From Inediibacterium massiliense (GTDB lineage: Bacteria > Bacillota > Clostridia > Peptostreptococcales > Thermotaleaceae), in contig NZ_LN876587.1 of the NCBI RefSeq assembly GCF_001282725.1, forward strand, positions 1,483,695 to 1,547,694: a stretch of DNA of 64,000 bases, in the 5' to 3' direction. Each line of letters begins with the position of its first letter. Position 1 is the first letter of the stretch. The notes under the pieces were generated by a model. The model had not been told where the DNA came from. It did not search any database and saw nothing but the letters and a program-made list of their open reading frames with translations. A program made the position numbers and the translations under genes. Below are positions 62,696 to 64,000 of this stretch, one piece after another.

Positions 62696-63053
62696 TTTTA
62701 TATTATTCTCCTAGTATGCATTTATATTTGATTCTAAATCTATGTTCTTCGCATAATTCTACTACTACGTCTTCATTCAAGAAAAGCATATATCAATCTA
62801 TCTAAATTTACTGAGGTTTTTTAGTTAATCTATCATGTACTCTCTCTTTGGGGTCTATTTCACCAAAATCTATCTTTATATCTTTCAATGATAATCTCCA
62901 CATTCTATCTTATCTATTCTCTTTTTAACTGTGTAACACACTTTTTTTCCATATCCAGATGCAGTTTATATTCAATAATCATTATAAGAATAATGTGTTT
63001 CAATATCATGATTATAAACCAAAGATAATTATGATCATATGAAAAACCCATGA
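62696..63053 (-). pseudogene. Repeat remnants: third repeat and decayed retropepsin fragment
   Basis: 62752-62786 is the second copy of the CATAATTCTACTACTACGTC repeat. 62841-62962 matches the middle and later part of the retropepsin gene (EIDP region to ASGYG) with several indels that break the frame. No functional gene seen. Confidence 0.75.
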
Positions 63054-63602
63054 CTAAAAGTTGTATTCAAAATACTTCTTAACAAAATTAGCCATAGGGT
63101 GTCTATCATTTTCTTGTCCTATATAATCTAAATCAAAATCATAAAAATACAAATATGCTATACTTTTTTTCTCTTCAGATGTTCCAATCATGCCAAAAGA
63201 TTTTGGAAATTCTGTCTTACTTTTTTCATGATCAGCTACCACTTTAAAAGTATAGCTATTTATTGAAAACTCATATTCAGGAATAATATCTTTCACTTTA
63301 TCTTCTAAAAAAGTATAGTTTTCTTCCAATTTATCTTTTTCGCTCTCATATGTTTTATCATCATATTTCACAATAAGAGCAACTGAATCAGATTCAAATA
63401 GAAACATTGTTTTATGAGTATATTTATATGCAATATTCTCATATTTAGGTAAATCATCAAGATTGGGCATAATGTCTTTGGCATTTGTATCAATTGTAGT
63501 ACCACTATTAAGATACTTTTCAATATTTGCGCTTGACTTGTCACAGCCAGTCATACAAAGAATAAAAGTAATCCATATAATCATCAAATATTTTTTCCTC
63601 AC
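63054..63602 (-). CDS. Putative lipoprotein
   Basis: 182 residues. A signal peptide of about 19 residues ends in lipobox CMTGC (Cys 20). The mature part is an alpha-beta domain (YKYTHKTMFLFESDSVALIV, PEYEFSINSYTFKVV) without recognised family; the length and layout resemble small extracytoplasmic lipoproteins of Firmicutes. It stands at the right edge of the island; no operon partner. Confidence 0.7.
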   Translation of the reverse strand: MRKKYLMIIWITFILCMTGCDKSSANIEKYLNSGTTIDTNAKDIMPNLDDLPKYENIAYKYTHKTMFLFESDSVALIVKYDDKTYESEKDKLEENYTFLEDKVKDIIPEYEFSINSYTFKVVADHEKSKTEFPKSFGMIGTSEEKKSIAYLYFYDFDLDYIGQENDRHPMANFVKKYFEYNF

Positions 63603-63747
63603 TTGAAATCACTTCTCCCAAAATAAAATCAGTTTCCTTCTTTAATCATAGTAATATATAATAGCATTATAACTTGGTTACTATTAGCAATCAAGTATTT
63701 ATATGGGCACAATAGATAAAATCATATAGAATATGATTTTTAATAAT

Positions 63748-63788
63748 AAAAGGAATGTGCTTTCACTTAAAGAAAGCACATTCCTTTT
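63748..63788 (-). terminator. Terminator of the partial gene at the window end
   Basis: A perfect 17-bp stem AAAAGGAATGTGCTTTC / GAAAGCACATTCCTTTT with a 7-nt loop, then TATTATTA on the minus strand. Confidence 0.85.
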
Positions 63789-63809
63789 ATATACTAAATA
63801 TCTAAGTTA

Positions 63810-64000
63810 TTATACATAATCAAAATCATCTGGTACATCAAACCATTTACCTTTTCCTAAATGAAGGATAAAACAAATGGCCGCCATTATCAAGTAACCT
63901 ATCATAAATGTAGATTTAAAAAATATACCTAAAGATGCACTATGAATAAATCCAAATAACGAAAGAACAGCTCCTGCTAAGGCTGTAAGTCCAGCCTTGT
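63810..64000 (-). CDS. C-terminal end of an integral membrane protein (partial)
   Basis: The last 63 codons of a gene entering from the right. Two hydrophobic helices (GLTALAGAVLSLFGFIHSAS and FMIGYLIMAAICFILHL) are followed by a short tail GKGKWFDVPDDFDYV. The layout resembles the C-terminus of NCS2-type or similar permeases, but the family cannot be fixed from this piece. It marks the return to ordinary genes after the island. Confidence 0.6.
   Translation of the reverse strand, partial: KAGLTALAGAVLSLFGFIHSASLGIFFKSTFMIGYLIMAAICFILHLGKGKWFDVPDDFDYV

Noticed and set aside
51500-63700. Prophage or integrative element
   Set aside because: No integrase, terminase, structural, or conjugation genes and no att repeats at the borders.

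Overview
The window is low-GC chromosomal DNA from an anaerobic endospore-forming Clostridia-type Firmicute. Spore genes (yqfC, yqfD, spoIIP, gpr, yunB) lie among core genes whose order is typical of that class. Gene density is high, AGGAGG-type ribosome sites precede most genes, and TTG/GTG starts are frequent. I cannot name the species.

Region 1 (1-24.3 kb) is conserved core, nearly all on the minus strand: phoH-yqfD-yqfC; floA-nfeD; yqeY-rpsU; then HIT-mtaB-rsmE-prmA downstream of the heat-shock operon hrcA-grpE-dnaK-dnaJ, which has a CIRCE operator; then hemW, lepA, spoIIP, gpr, rpsT (plus strand), holA and comEC.

Region 2 (24.3-35 kb) is mixed. A group II intron with its reverse transcriptase lies beside a duplicated terminator hairpin. 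It is followed by an ECF transporter S component, a TPR protein, an orphan adenine methyltransferase next to three unrecognised genes, a membrane-anchored unknown and a shortened AlaX-like editing protein.

Region 3 (35-51 kb) holds metabolic and regulatory genes. A GlnK/GlnL-type two-component system sits directly before gltS, with phased TTGTA repeats between them. Then come a lipoprotein, a cloverleaf-like RNA candidate, nadE, cysK, a split TauE exporter, yigZ, a nudix-like protein, DUF3189, a HEAT protein, hflX, an NSS transporter, yunB and def.

Region 4 (51-63.7 kb) is an accessory island built around copies of the 5' end of yunB and of a hairpin repeat that covers the yunB ribosome site (five copies). 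It also carries duplicated and broken copies of a two-gene retropepsin module, an Mrr-like nuclease, an FRG-domain protein, a possible EVE-like pseudogene, a DUF3267 putative metalloprotease and several unknowns. It looks like a site where cassettes are repeatedly gained, duplicated and decayed, probably with a defence component. The last 190 bases hold the 3' end of a membrane protein gene.
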